A stretch of DNA of 64,000 nt from Xiphydria camelus (GCA_963678675.1 OY783191.1:16087096-16151095); one strand, 5' to 3'. Numbered from the stretch's first letter, positions 10,614 through 22,025 are shown. Numbers and translations are program-made. The notes: a model not told the origin generated them from the letters alone.

Positions 10614-12238
10614 AATGTCAAGATAACCATGTAACGTAAACAAAGTATTTGTAAATACCTAGTAGTAGTTTTAAGGGGGTCGAGTCAGCCTGAAAAAAAA
10701 AATTTCATATTAAGATTTTATTAGGAAATAAATTATGTACATTTTTATAAAAAAATACTATATACTACTCCCCCAAAATACTTAAAAAATTACCACTAAG
10801 AATAAGGCTACCGATGGCTCCAATTGTCAATATAAGCTATTTTAAATTTTGTACGTCTCGTAAGATTCAGAGTGAACCGAAGCACCGACTTGGATGGGCT
10901 ACAACTTTTTCTCTTCGTAAGAAGATTCTTTCTCGTTCGAGTGTAGGGATTTCAATTTGTAACTCCACAAACGAAGATATCACTATATTTATTCGTGAAA
11001 ATTTTATTTATCAAAAAATCGATATGGAAACGAGTACCACTACCACAAATTATATTCTATCATAAATTCCTACACTCGAACGAGAAAGCATCTTCTTATG
11101 AAGAGAATAAGATGTAGCCCATCCAAATCGGTGCCTCGGTTCAATCTGAATCCTACGAGAAGTAAAGCAAAGTGTAAGTGTTGGGAAATGAGCGTTAAAG
11201 TTTGTCTTATGAATTTACTACTTTTAATTGAAATCTTTGCTATTCACTTTCCATACATTTCTCTTTTAGTTTCTAAGGTCAAATAATATAATTTTTCCAA
11301 CTTTTACAATAAAAAAAAATTTTCAGATAAAAAAATATATTATTGAAAGAGATGAAAAATATGAATATTATACACAATGTTATAAGTATATTTCCCATCA
11401 CAGTGCATCTTATTTGCATTCTGATGTTCTATAAAAGTAATATCACGTATGTAGGAAAGATATGTTATATTCAGTAATCGATCATTTCTGCTCTAATGGC
11501 CATAACATCTCAATTTTTATGAATTCGAGTATATCGATTTTTTTTCATGTAGATTATATATATATGAGTCAGAAAACGCAAAAAACCAAAAATTGATTTT
11601 TTTTCAAATTTCAACTGACTCGACCGCCTTAAGAGTGCAAGTGCAATAAACCCAATTCATAAGTGATGAATATCGATATCGAAGATATCTTGTCAGTTCT
11701 AGGAAAGTCAAAAATGCCGCTAGTGGAAGGAGAAGCGGTATTGAAAAAGCAGTTTGTATTTTCCTGCTAAATCAAAAAGAGAAACCAAAATACAGTGAAA
11801 ATCGTCGCTTCTTGCGTACAATCGTCACATGTAACAAGTGCTCCTCACGAAGTTGAAGTGAACATCTTACTAGTAAACAACAATAAAGAAGTAACGTGCA
11901 AGTGCAGCTGGGCCAGAGGAAGACGCAAACCTGTTTTTGCAACGCTTCTGTACATAAATCAGTACGGCAAATAGTACCTACCATGTGACGATTGTACGGA
12001 AGAAGCGATGATTTTCACTGCATTTTGGTTTCTCTTTTTGATTCCGCAGGAAAATACAAACTGCTTTTTCAATACCGCTTCTCCTTCCACTAGCGGCATT
12101 TTTGACTCTCCTAGAACTGACAAGATATCTTCGATATCGATATTCATCACTTATGAATTTGGTTTATTGCACTTGCACTTTTAAAACTACTTTTATTTAC
12201 AAATTCTTTTTTTATGTTACGTGGTTATGTTGACATTT
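10614..12238. repeat. Large palindromic foldback split by a TTAA element
   Basis: The left arm (10614-10674 continued at 11633-11838) and the right arm (about 11979-12238) are inverted repeats of about 260 bp around a 140-bp loop. The left arm is interrupted at TTAA by the element at 10675-11628. The right arm preserves the uninterrupted sequence. No protein family is recognised in the arms. Confidence 0.85.
10675..11628. mobile_element. TTAA-flanked non-autonomous element (piggyBac-like, 954 bp)
   Basis: TTAA at 10671-10674 and 11629-11632. Ends are GGGGGTCGAGTCAG on the left and the complement of GGCGGTCGAGTCAG on the right. It contains its own internal inverted repeat (about 10850-10970 against 11060-11165). 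Exact TTAA duplication is the signature of piggyBac or Kolobok transposases; no transposase is encoded, so the superfamily is inferred from target site only. Confidence 0.8.
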
Positions 12239-13178
12239 ATTTTGAAAAAGAAAAATATCAAATTATTTTTTACAAAATTTAATGAGAACCTTTAAGAGCA
12301 GTCACTAGGTTCGTAACACGAGGACTGGTTCTTAACTCGACGGAGTGTGCGCAGTCTGACCCAGCCGTTCCAACAAACACAGAACTAGTTCTGGAACGAT
12401 TCCAACGAGCGTTCCAACCGCGAACAGAACTGGTTCTCGAACGGTAATTTCAGTCTCTAGTTCTGAGTTGGAACGATTTTCTAGCACATGCGTAGTAAGG
12501 CGCGAGACGCACTCTATTTGAATCGGTGAGTCCAAGAACAGTACAAATGCATAAAGATAGTTTCGAGAAAAAATGAAAAAACATAACTTCACAATGAGTT
12601 AATGGCCATCATTTCAAGCTCTTGAAAACTGTAATGAGGGATGCTAAATATGTGGATTTTCTTATGACTGATAGGAATCGGTTCTTGACAATATATGGAG
12701 CTTAGAATTTTAAACATTTTGGCTACCTATCTTAACTCAAAACGTCATTTGTTGGACTTATACTGTTCTTGGATTCACCGATTCATTTCTATTCGGAGGC
12801 ATTGAAGGATATTTTTAAATATACTAAACTCTTGCTCTAACAAATATCGTTTACTGGCAAAGGTTTAAGTACTAGTACGGAGAAAAAACTGAAATGTTAA
12901 TTCCGATGATAACGTTAAAAAAGGTCAAAGGAAATTTTTAGAAATTGCGGGAAAAGCATGATGGATAACAGAAAACATTTTTTTATTTGGTAATATAATA
13001 TGTACATGGTTCTATTATGTGTATATTATCCTATTCTCTTTATATAAAATAGTGTACGACTTAAGCTATTATATCATAGTATTTTCATTTGCAATTTTTT
13101 TCAACTGCTGTTACATATAATGAATCTGAATAAAAGGAGATAATTTCCTTGAGAAATCCAGTTAACAAGCTGGTAAAA
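12239..13178. other. AT-rich spacer with GTTCCAAC-type inverted motifs
   Basis: 12330-12480 holds several short inverted GGAACG / CGTTCC motifs reminiscent of the terminal region of element C but not alignable as a clean end. The rest is AT-rich with no recognisable gene. Confidence 0.4.
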
Positions 13179-13892
13179 TTAAATAGTATCATATAGAATA
13201 CATCGTTGGGAATTATTAAAATTATTCATTGTATGGAATGATTTCGTCCTGGCGTAAATTTTATACTTCATGTTCAGGCATTCGTCCTTCATTTTGAAGT
13301 GTTCGTTAAATCTGAAAGAAGCGTACCTATTATCAAAACGATTATCATCAAATGAAATATGAATATTATAAAATGAAAATATCCTGATTATACAATCTGA
13401 TAATAATTAAATAAACTTACTCCAGAAAATCGAAGTCGATATTTGAATGTTCACTCTGTATAAGCGCCCAGCAACCCCGGAAGAAATGAGATAAAGGAGG
13501 AAACTTAAACCTTGGTATAAAGTTTAGTAACAGTATCTTCGGATACATCTGTGGCTTCATTGTACGTACGAAGATATATTCTAAGCCAAGCCCTTTGCAA
13601 TGTTTCCTCCGGATACAGAGAAAAGTCAGGATTATCTATACCTGAAAAAAGAAATAAGAGATTTTGTATTACTTCTATGCTATAAAAATGATTAGTTTGT
13701 GGTAAATGGATAATTTGATTACCAGCAAATTCAATAAAATGATTGGATATATCAAAAGCCTCAGTTGAAAGCAGTGTACTCATAGTCAATGAAAGTAACG
13801 CTATTTTCTTTTTCATTGTACAATACATTTCCCAGTAGATCATTGTGAGCCTATACTATAGGACTATCAAGTTCTGAAAGAGTTTCCTTTAC
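13179..13892 (-). pseudogene. Ethanolamine/choline kinase fragment, decayed host gene
   Basis: Three exon-like blocks keep kinase motifs. Block 13723-13892 reads KETLSELDSPIV, then HNDLLGNVLYNE (the phosphotransferase HxD-type catalytic loop), VTFIDYEYTAFN and FDISNHFIEFAG. Block 13421-13641 reads NPDFSLYPEETLQRAWLRIY, then SHFFRGCWALIQ and IDFDFLE. A block below 13326 reads YASFRFNEHFKMKDECL. Introns with good GT/AG sites persist, so this is not a processed copy. Lesions are a TAG before the HNDLL loop, a 2-bp loss after YTAFN and a 2-bp loss after LYTKV. The intact enzyme phosphorylates ethanolamine in the Kennedy pathway. N-terminal exons are absent. Resemblance is strongest to the ethanolamine kinase branch, judged by eye. 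Confidence 0.8.
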
Positions 13893-14013
13893 ACGTTCAC
13901 TGCGGATCATGCGGCTCCCGCGTGAGGGTGTATGTATTTTAAAGCAGGAGCTGCGCGGTCCGCAGCGAATGTGTTAAGCATTGATGTTCCATTTGAATCT
14001 GGAAACAGAAGAG

Positions 14014-14333
14014 TACCGTATGTCCGCGATCATTTGAACCATAGGAAAATTGCGAGTTTTGCATGAGCACCCCTTTGGGTCTCCTCGTCCAATAGAATCA
14101 CCGGAGAAGCGTGAATGCGCATGCGTAGTCATCCGCGAGTGTGGCGTCGTCAGCAAGTTCAGATCGGTTATCGAAATAATCGATCTGAACTTGCTGACGA
14201 CGCCACACTCGCGGATGACTACGCATGCGCATTCACGCTTCTCCGGTGATTCTATTGGACGAGGAGACCCAAAGGGGTGCTCATGCAAAACTCGCAATTT
14301 TCCTATGGTTCAAATGATCGCGGACATACGGTA
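14014..14333. mobile_element. 320-bp palindromic MITE, copy 3
   Basis: Same length and ends as 768-1087. The short loop is in the opposite orientation to copies 1 and 2. Confidence 0.93.
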
Positions 14334-14804
14334 TTGGAATACTTTACACAATTAAAATTAGATATCAAGCATACTCCAATAGCTCACTTCGCGTCTTTTG
14401 CAGTATTCCTGAATCCCTTTGGCATGATCTAAACACATGATGATAAACACAACCCAGATCCAGAAAATGTATAATACAGTTGGACACGAGAATGCGACCC
14501 CTTCAATCATTTACGCCAATAAACTGAAAATGTAAAACACGAGTCAAAAATGTTTACAGTTGCATTCTGGGACGTTTGTAGGTTAGAGCAGCGCGAAGGC
14601 GATTATTCGTAACTTCTAAATGGTATCTATTTGAAAAATAGCAATTGAAAGAAAGACTTACGTTTCAACAATTAGTTGAACTCACACATCCGCTTAGGAT
14701 TACCCGTGATTTTCCGCAAAAAGTATACAAAAGGTGGAGAAGCCTCCCTGTCTGTCATGTCCGGTTTCATATTATGACCGGAGTGGAGCAACATCGCGCT
14801 CGAA
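14334..14804. other. Unassigned spacer, possible decayed exon
   Basis: On minus near 14360-14435 an acceptor (GTGTTTAG) leads into about 23 codons (DHAKGIQEYCKRREVSYWSM). It could be a host exon remnant; I do not recognise the family. Nothing else supportable. Confidence 0.3.
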
Positions 14805-15152
14805 GAGTCGATGGCTCAATTGGTAGAATGCAAGCATTCCCAGTTTCGAAGCATCTCGTAGCCTGAAGATCGCAGGTTCAAATCCCGGTAGGGTGTGAAA
14901 AAAAAAGCGACACTACTAGGCGGGTGGCAGGCGGCTGCACTGCACGGGCACACAGTGAAAAACCTCGGTAAAGTCACTGCGTGCAAAATCCTACTTTATC
15001 CTTTTGCAAAATCCTACTTTATCCACTTTGTACACTGCGTGATGCCACAGTGGTACCCCAGTGGGCACGCACCAAGCCATCACTGTGATGTTTCTCAAAG
15101 TCACCGCGTGGTCCCACAGTGCCACCACTGTGGAGCCACCTGGCTATCGGGG
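14805..15152 (+). mobile_element. tRNA-headed SINE, copy 1
   Basis: The head has an A-box-like TGGCTCAATTGG (14812-14823) and B-box-like GGTTCAAATCC (14875-14885), the internal Pol III promoter of tRNA genes. There is no closed acceptor stem. It is followed by an A-run, a body with AAAATCCTACTTTATCC and a tail rich in CACTGTGG, ending TATCGGGG. An inverted second copy lies at 21691-22025. Retroposition by a LINE partner is expected; none is in the window. Confidence 0.75.
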
Positions 15153-15487
15153 CCACTCTGTACGGACCAGTTTGAAAGTTACCTTCAGGGAGGCTTGGTC
15201 GGTAATCGAAACATTTAATACCGGTAGAAGTCGAGTCGGTAGTTAGAGTTGGTGTCAATTCGGGAGATCGAAGCGTCTAACCTCGAAATTATGAATTTGT
15301 GAATAATGGTGAGTAATTTCCATTATTCACAAAATCATAATTTCGAAGTTAGACGCTTCGATCACCCGAATTGACACCAACTCTAACTACCGACTCGACT
15401 TCTACCGGTATTAAATGACTCAAGTACCGACCAAGCCTCCCTGAATGTAACCTTCAAACTGGCCCGTACAGAGTGGGACGTACGGTA
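15153..15487. mobile_element. CCGTATGTCCC-type hairpin MITE, left end truncated
   Basis: The right end is GTGGGACGTACGGTA. The same family as the complete copy at 60957-61300, sharing the arm block TTAGAGTTGGTGTCAATTCG. The left terminus is cut exactly where the SINE tail ends. It is followed at 15488-15522 by a right-end fragment of the 9355 array family. Confidence 0.8.
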
Positions 15488-15524
15488 TCTGCTTGTTTAA
15501 TTTGGCATGATATATACGGTATTA

Positions 15525-15735
15525 TAACCTGCGACTCGGATTCTGTCGCTGGTGACTTTTTTAAATGTTACTTTTAAATGTACTAACCAATGATTAATCA
15601 ATCCTCATGCTTTCATTAATGAGGATAGACACCACCGTAGCTAATGAGGGCATGAGAATTAATTGTTCATTGGCTAGTATGTTTAAAAATGATACTTTAG
15701 AAAGTCACCAGCGACAGAATCCGAGTCGCAGGATG
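15525..15735. mobile_element. CACCCG-end hairpin MITE, copy 3 (diverged ends)
   Basis: Body matches copies at 6742 and 21475. Ends read TAACCTGCGACTCGG and its near complement, with TA at 15736-15737. Confidence 0.75.
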
Positions 15736-16277
15736 TATCTTGCTCTAATTAGAAGGGCTGGTGGCGGATTTAGCAAATTTTGGCGCTAGTGAGAACAACA
15801 CCGTTACTGTCGTATTTACCGACCGAGTTGTAACTTTTGAATGAAAAATTAAAAACATAACCTTTCTTGAACACAATTACCTTGGGTACTTGTCGATTTT
15901 TTGGAGTAAATCTCAAAACAACATGGTTTTTCAGTGTGTAGTTCCAAATTGTAAAAATAAATAAAAAATAAATACTATCATCTGTATTTGCGCGGTTAAA
16001 ATGCGGTGTCTATTTCACAGCTGTGCCATCTACGTCCAGCTTTGGCCAGCCCACCTAATTTGAAGGTCAAGGTTTGAATGTTACAAATCTCTTAACATTC
16101 TTGACATTTATTTTAGATAAATATTAATCGAAAATTGATAATTTGATCCTGATAAATTGATAAAATACAATCCCAATGGCCAAGCGGGTTTATAACACTA
16201 TAGTGCTGCCATCTTGTGACAACTTGTGCAAAGAACTATCGCTCTCCGCGCGGAACGTGCGGAAAATATCTAGCCAG
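15736..16277 (+). other. Spacer with a THAP-like start codon remnant
   Basis: 15923-15964 reads MVFQCVVPNCKNK then stop, like the first C-x-C pair of a THAP zinc finger as at 25018; the rest of the domain is missing. A CGCGCGGAACGTGCGG block near 16246 also occurs near 59195. No gene. Confidence 0.4.
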
Positions 16278-16672
16278 GGCCCCTATTCTCGAATATCGTG
16301 CGAGAATTGTCGTACACGAGATTTCTCGAACGCTAAATATCGTATACGACTTCGGAAACCTATTCTCGAGAACGTACGACTTGAGAGTCGTATACGAAAG
16401 TCGTACGACAATTTGAAGCAAAGTTGCCAGATTTACTGTTGTAGAATTAACCAATAAACGGAGAGTTTCATTGGAAATCTTGGATTTTCAAATGATAGTA
16501 GCGGGTAAAGACGCTTCCCAGTGCCCTGCGAAATTGCACCGAGGCATACGCATGCATGCCAAATGTGGGCAAAATGTGTACTCTCTTCGGAGAGCCGACG
16601 TCGCTTTTTCGCGGGTGGGCAATTACGCTTACCTGAAGGCCAGGTAAATTGCAAATCGAAATTCCCGACTAA

Positions 16673-17575
16673 GGGCCGAAACCACCAACTCTGATTAAAT
16701 TGTTAATTCCCAATTAGCTTAATTTAATCATGCTCTTGCGTTCCACCAATTTTTAAACCATGATTAAAGTGAGATAATCACCGTTGAACTTAATCAGCCA
16801 TTTTTGGCCGATTAGGAACCTAACCAGTGATTAACGTGGATCAACATAACCTCAAAGTCGAAGTTTCACTGCTATGCAATACTACATCGGACATGAATTT
16901 AGTTTACGACGATATTTTATCATCATCTGATGATGAAAATAGTATCGAAATTGATAGAAGGCCACATTTAATTAAGGAACGAATTAATTATTTCCAAACT
17001 TTGAATGATTTGGATTTCATTACGCGTTTTCGGTTATCGAAAGACAGTGTTGAAGCTTTGCTTCTGGAAATTGTACATAATTTGCAACACGCTACAGAAA
17101 GATAAATTACTTCTTAAAAATAATATATAATCTATTTTAAAATATCGCAACATTATCATATTATGTTAAAAATCGCGTAGAATTTTCTGTATTTACTAAA
17201 TAAAGGGAGTGCACATTTCAAAAACCACGCTATTGCACCCAGAGTACAACTCCTGCTTGCTCTCCGGTATTATGCAACTGGTTCCTTTTTAAATTCTGTT
17301 GGAGATTTCGGCAGCTCACTGAGCTCGGCTTGCGGCGCGTCAGTTGATCACGTCAGGTTTTCCTCCTACTCCATTACAAGTTCCGTTGATGAACCAATCA
17401 GAATCACCGTTACAACAAAACCAAAACTTATTGCGAAGAGGGTATATGATTAGATAATCGGGGGTTAAAAATTCATGGTGGAACGAATTGTGCAGTTAAT
17501 CATGATTAGAACGCCGATTAAATATAATCGTGATTAGGTAATCAAGCATTTAATCAGAGTTGGTGGAATCGGCCC
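16673..17575 (+). mobile_element. 903-bp Harbinger deletion derivative, copy 2
   Basis: TAA on both sides (16670-16672 and 17576-17578). Inverted relative to 1325-2227, with the same length and the same internal deletion. Inserted in the left subterminal part of element H. Confidence 0.93.
16827..17105 (+). pseudogene. Harbinger transposase N-terminal remnant (92 codons), copy 2
   Basis: Counterpart of the frame at 1795-2073 with a few substitutions, ITRFRLSKDSVEALLLEI conserved. No catalytic domain. Confidence 0.65.
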
Positions 17576-17592
17576 TAAGTTATAGACAATAT

Positions 17593-17680
17593 AGCCTTGT
17601 TCGCAGAGCAGTCATAAACCGCAAACTGCGCATGCGCCGATCAGTGGCCAACGGTTTGTGACTGCTCTGCGAACAAAGCT
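17593..17680. repeat. 88-bp hairpin upstream of element H's Myb gene
   Basis: Arms of about 32 bp (block TTCGCAGAGCAGTCA and its complement) with a GC-rich loop containing GCGCATGCGC. It lies about 125 bp before the Myb start codon. It could be a tiny MITE or part of the leader; its effect is unknown. Confidence 0.6.
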
Positions 17681-17805
17681 AATAAGTTTTTCGGTCTTGC
17701 AGTTAAGTCTGAATAGTCGCGGTAAACAGACACGCAATTTTGGTCAAGGTTTTGCCTTCTCTTCGTGAAGTTTTTGCTTTGATTGTTACGTGCTATTTTT
17801 ACATT

Positions 17806-18926
17806 ATGGAGAAAGTAAAGTGTGGTTATATGAGCAGTGAACAGAAACGTTTATTGGTTGACTTTTTAAAAGAAAATTCAAAATATGCTTCATTAAATTC
17901 TGGAAAATTCTCAAGTAATTTTACCGCAAAAGATGCTCAAAGGCTGTGGAACGAAATTGCAGAAGAACTGAACACGTTAGTTGGAGCAACCAAGGACTGG
18001 AAGCAGTGGAGGAAGGTAAGAATATGTACATATGATTTTCTACCATTTACATATTTCTTGAAACATCTTAAATATTTTCAGAAGTAGTGTAACGAAGTTT
18101 GGAAAAAGTCTAGGAATTTAAAAAAAATTGTACACATTTCCTATAATAGAATCTGAAGTTGTTTAATTCATTCCAGACTCGGCAGGATATCAAAGCCAGT
18201 ACGAAAGCAAAGAGCAGCCGAATTAAAAAATATCGACAAGAAACTGGAGGAGGACCTCCGCCAGCGGAGAATTTCACTGATTTAGAAGAAAACGTGATAG
18301 CATTAATGGGCCCCACAACAATCCATGGCCATGAAGAGATCGATGAAACAGATATTGCATTTGTAAGTATTCAATAGTATAGAAGTATAGAAAATTGTTC
18401 ATTAATTTTAATAATTGTTTCGGAAATCTGTTACAATGCATTGTTGCATGCAACTGAAATATTACTCACGTTTTAGAATCACATCTTAACAAATTTTTAA
18501 TATTTCTTTCATTTGTAGTCTTCCTATGGTATGGAGTACCTTGATCAGGACACTGAGCAACTGCATGATTATATAAAAACTACTACTGTAGTCGATGATA
18601 TGCCATCGTCTTCTCATGAATGTCAACCCGCTACTTTGAAGTCATCCCTATCTACCAATCAGACGAAAACTTTAAATTACGAGACGCCATCAAATTCCAA
18701 GGGATTTGTAAACAAAGATAAGGGTCCGCGAGCGGCAGTAAAAAGGCTTCAAAAGACGGAAGAGCATACGATGAAACTTGCAAGGATTGCAGAAGAAGAT
18801 TTAAACATCCGAAAACAATACTACGAACAAAAATTACAATTATTAAAAAGAAAAGTTGATACTCAAGATGAAATGAAGATTATTCTCGGAAATATTTATA
18901 GTGTATTGTTACAGAAACATAAATAA
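17806..18926 (+). CDS. Myb/SANT-like DNA-binding protein of element H (267 aa)
   Basis: Exons 17806-18015, 18177-18362 and 18519-18926 sum to 804 nt in one open frame, with donors GTAAGA and GTAAGT and clean acceptors. Residues 1-95 form a trihelix/Myb-SANT-like domain with aromatic anchors in LWNEIAEELN and KQWRK, then DIKASTKAKSSRIKKYRQ. This is followed by the family-typical ETGGGPPP and an LEENVIALMG segment. The C-terminal 80 residues are a charged coiled coil (KLARIAEEDLNIRKQYYEQK). In PIF/Harbinger the Myb-like partner binds the nuclease and the termini; that role is inferred. It converges on the transposase at 19276. The start is the first Met before the domain. Confidence 0.85.
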
Positions 18927-19035
18927 ACTAAGAAATAATGTAATTGTACATGTATACACTTCTGGTTATATGTGGAATATATGCATATAAAGTATTTATA
19001 TTTCCCTATAAAAAATTATCGATTAGGTGGATAAA

Positions 19036-19239
19036 TACCGAGTAAGGTCGTATGAGTCTCCGTATTGAAATGAATACCGTTCTATACGGTTCTAATATGT
19101 TTTCTGTCGTGCCCGATTAAACCCGTACCAGCAATATACCCGAATACGGGTTTAAGACAAAAACGACAGAAAACGTGTTAGAGTCGTATAGAACCATATT
19201 CATTTCCAATACGGAGACTTATATGGTCTTACCAGGCAC
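19036..19239. mobile_element. Palindromic MITE between element H's convergent genes
   Basis: Arms of about 95 bp (TACCGAGTAAGG... against its imperfect complement), sharing CTCCGTATTG and CGACAGAAAACG blocks. It fills most of the 350-bp spacer between the stop codons at 18926 and 19276. Confidence 0.8.
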
Positions 19240-19275
19240 TTATCTCCCAATATGACTGTCATGTAATTAACGTTA

Positions 19276-21259
19276 TTAAAAATATGTTTCAACAATATTA
19301 CGTCGTAGACGCTCTCCAGCCACAAGTTCGGGATTTCTACGATTACGCCTTCCTTCGTCTTGCATTTCTAATCCATCGTAATTATGGTATATCCCAAAAT
19401 CCAAATTTGCGTCGTAAGGCTCCGGTGCTGGCTCTGGCACACCGTTGTTGATGCAAATGTTGTGCAACACCACACAGGCTTTTGCTATTTTGCAGCAATA
19501 ATCGGGTGCATAATGTAGCACTCGATGTTTTAATAAACATCTAAACCGAGTCTTCAGTATTCCGTTGCAACGCTCAATCAACGAGCGAATACTGCGATGA
19601 CTCCGATTATAATTATAGGCATCCTCACGACTTCCTGGCGCTGCATCGATAATTGGTGTTAGAAGCCATGGTCGTAACGCATAACCTGAATCTCCTAGAA
19701 GGATTATTTGTATTATATTATAATAGTTTTGGAGCAACTGGAAACATTTTTACTATATAACATGTATAGTACCTAGCAAAAAAAGTGTATATCCACGATT
19801 ATGTAACTGCCGCATAAAGGGTAGTGCATTGCAATTACTCCAGATATAACTGTCATGCGTTCCACCTGGATATGTTGCATTCATGTGAAAAATTCGCAGA
19901 TTTGAATCACAAATCTGAAAAGTAATTATACATTAAAAATACCGGATAATTGGAAAATACTTTAAAGAAGTTCAATAATTTAGAGAAATTGCAATTTATA
20001 AATTTAAGCGACAATGAAACAAAAATTTCTTACCAGTTGAACATTTATTGAATGATAACCTTTCCTGTTTATATAAATGTGTTCTGGATAAACAGGATCA
20101 TTAACGTGAGGTGGAAAAATTGCAATGTGGGTGCAGTCCACGCATCCCACGATACCGGGAAATTGGTACTTGTTCCAAAATCTGAAAACGTTAATATTGT
20201 TAAAAACTTCTTAAGGTAATACTTATATTGCCTATAGTAGTTTAAAAATTAATTTAACTTAATTAGGTAATTATCAGGCCAAACAACTTTTAACAACAAT
20301 CACTTCATATCTGATGTTTCGGTTCCTCTTCGAACCCTCTTCAGAGAGGTAATGACCCACAGATGCTTGATTTCTCTATTTATATCTCTAACAACCGTTA
20401 TCCCCTCCTTTCCCTATTTATATTACTTTCTTCTTCTCAACCACCTAATAATATTTACTGATAACACTGTCATGTTAATAATGTCAAATTTGAAAGTATT
20501 GTTAATAACCCATGAACCAATCTCTATGATCAATATTATTGTTATATTTAAATTAAAATTTTTAAATTGATTGATAAATTTGATGAAGTTCTATCTAGTG
20601 AAAACACTATCAATTTTAATATTTATATTGTCTTTAATTATGTTAATATAAAAACTTTCTAATATCTTTCTTTTAGCCGAATGTTTTTCTCGTGATAAAA
20701 TTTTGTTAAAAACAATATCATACAGAGATATTTTATTCTTTAACATACCCATCTCGAATGAAATTTAATTCCTCCAAATTTTGTGCAAATCGTACATGTT
20801 CATTAAAGATTTGCGACTCATTAAAAATATTTACAACACATTTTATACAATGACTAACTGATGACTGACTAATCGCCGAATATATTCCTTGACCAATATC
20901 CATCTGATAACTACCAGATCCAAGAAACCGAAGTGCCGTCAAAACCTATAAATTGCAAGAGTCAGCATTTTGTTAAATATCGTTAATTCATGATTTTATT
21001 CAATCAATATTACTACCTTTACTGTTGAATCTAGTGCAGAGGTTCTATGTTGAACTCCATCACGATCTTCGACAAGATTAATTAAATTTTCTACAGATGG
21101 TTTATTTAATCTGTATAATTTTACAAAATCCCGTTCTGCCAAATCAAACGCATCAAGTCGATCGTGAAATTGACGTCCAGGTCCTTCCGCATTTTCCTCG
21201 GCTTCTTCCAGCATGCGAACTCCCTCCAAATTTATAAGCTCTCGAATAAAATTCGCCAT
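19276..21259 (-). CDS. HARBI1-type DDE transposase of element H (382 aa)
   Basis: Exons 21017-21259, 20749-20945, 20034-20181, 19773-19914 and 19276-19694 sum to 1149 nt with no stop, all with GT/AG borders and matching phase. It starts MANFIRELINLEG. The N-terminal helical region holds DFVKLYRLNKPSVENLI and an HTH-like SQSSVSHCIKCVVNIF. The catalytic triad is visible as GCVDCTHIAI (Asp about 162), LLGDSGYAL (Asp about 245) and LIERCNGILKTRFR (Glu about 284), in the spacing of DDE_Tnp_4 nucleases. Length is normal for HARBI1-type proteins (350-430). The third intron carries an unrelated retroelement-like fragment at 20280-20360. It would catalyse excision and integration of H and, given the CAG flanks, is the likely source for the CAG-flanked MITEs. 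Confidence 0.87.
20280..20360 (-). other. Hammerhead-like / Penelope-type retroelement fragment
   Basis: The minus strand reads CTGAAGA, then a stem GGTTC-GAAGAG-GAACC, then GAAAC, resembling the CUGANGA - stem II - GAAA core of hammerhead ribozymes found in Penelope-like element ends. The third helix and the cleavage-site U do not close well, so activity is unlikely. It lies in an intron of H's transposase. Confidence 0.3.
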
Positions 21260-21474
21260 CCCTGCAATTCTGAAAGATTTGCAATCTGCAGAAATTTTCC
21301 AGAAATATTGAAACAACTCACCTGAATATAGCATAATAAGTTTTCCATTTTTGTAACTTACCACTTTTTTATTTTATAATGTTATCACTACACGTATCAC
21401 TGTATGTATATATACTTAATATCATTACTATACGTAGCTTATAGGTTATAAATAATGTGTACCCGGTTTACGTA

Positions 21475-21687
21475 CACCCGTGCTCACGGAATCTGTCACT
21501 GGTGACTTTTTTTAAACCTTATTTTTAAACGTACTAACCAGCGAACAATTAATTCTCATGCCCTCATTAGCTACGGTGACGTCTACTCTCGTTAATGAAA
21601 GCACGAGGATTGATTAATCATTGGTTAGTACGTTTAAAAATAACATTTAAAAAAAGTCACCAGCGACAGATTCCGTGAGCCCGGGTG
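21475..21687. mobile_element. CACCCG-end hairpin MITE, copy 4 (213 bp)
   Basis: TA flanks (21473-21474 and 21688-21689). Nearly identical to 6742-6954 and of the same length, so a recent relative. The SINE at 21691 abuts its right end. Confidence 0.9.
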
Positions 21688-21690
21688 TAC

Positions 21691-21886
21691 CCCGATAGCA
21701 AAGTGGCACCACAGTGACTGCACCCTGCTTTCACGCGGTGCATTCGAGTGCATGCACTGGGGTGTCCATCTGTCTGTGCACCGTGAAGCCACACTGCAGT
21801 CACGCAGTGTAAGTACGATGGTAAAAGTAGAATTTTGCAAAAAGGGGGCGATAAAGTAGGATTTCCCGCCTGCCTTATCCGCCTAC

Positions 21887-21921
<35 letters not shown>

Positions 21922-22025
21922 TCGGTTTTTTTTTCTCAAACCCGACCCGGCCAGGACTCGAACCTGCGATCTTTAGAAGACTGGGAACGCTTCTCGCATT
22001 CTACCAATTGCGCCATCGACTCTTT
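21691..22025 (-). mobile_element. tRNA-headed SINE, copy 2
   Basis: The minus strand has A box TGGCGCAATTGG (22004-22015) and B box GGTTCGAGTCC (21954-21964), then an A-run, a (GA)n stretch at 21889-21919, AAATCCTACTTTATC and a CACTGTGG-rich tail ending TATCGGGG at 21691. The anticodon-arm-like stretch around TCTTCTAAAGA suggests a tRNA-Arg(TCT)-like ancestor (inference). Confidence 0.75.

Noticed and set aside
14807..14890. Functional tRNA gene
   Set aside because: A and B boxes are present but no closed acceptor stem or normal anticodon arm; the same head heads a second SINE copy.
21889..21919. GA microsatellite as a chromatin element
   Set aside because: It is a simple-repeat linker inside the SINE body, variable between the two copies.
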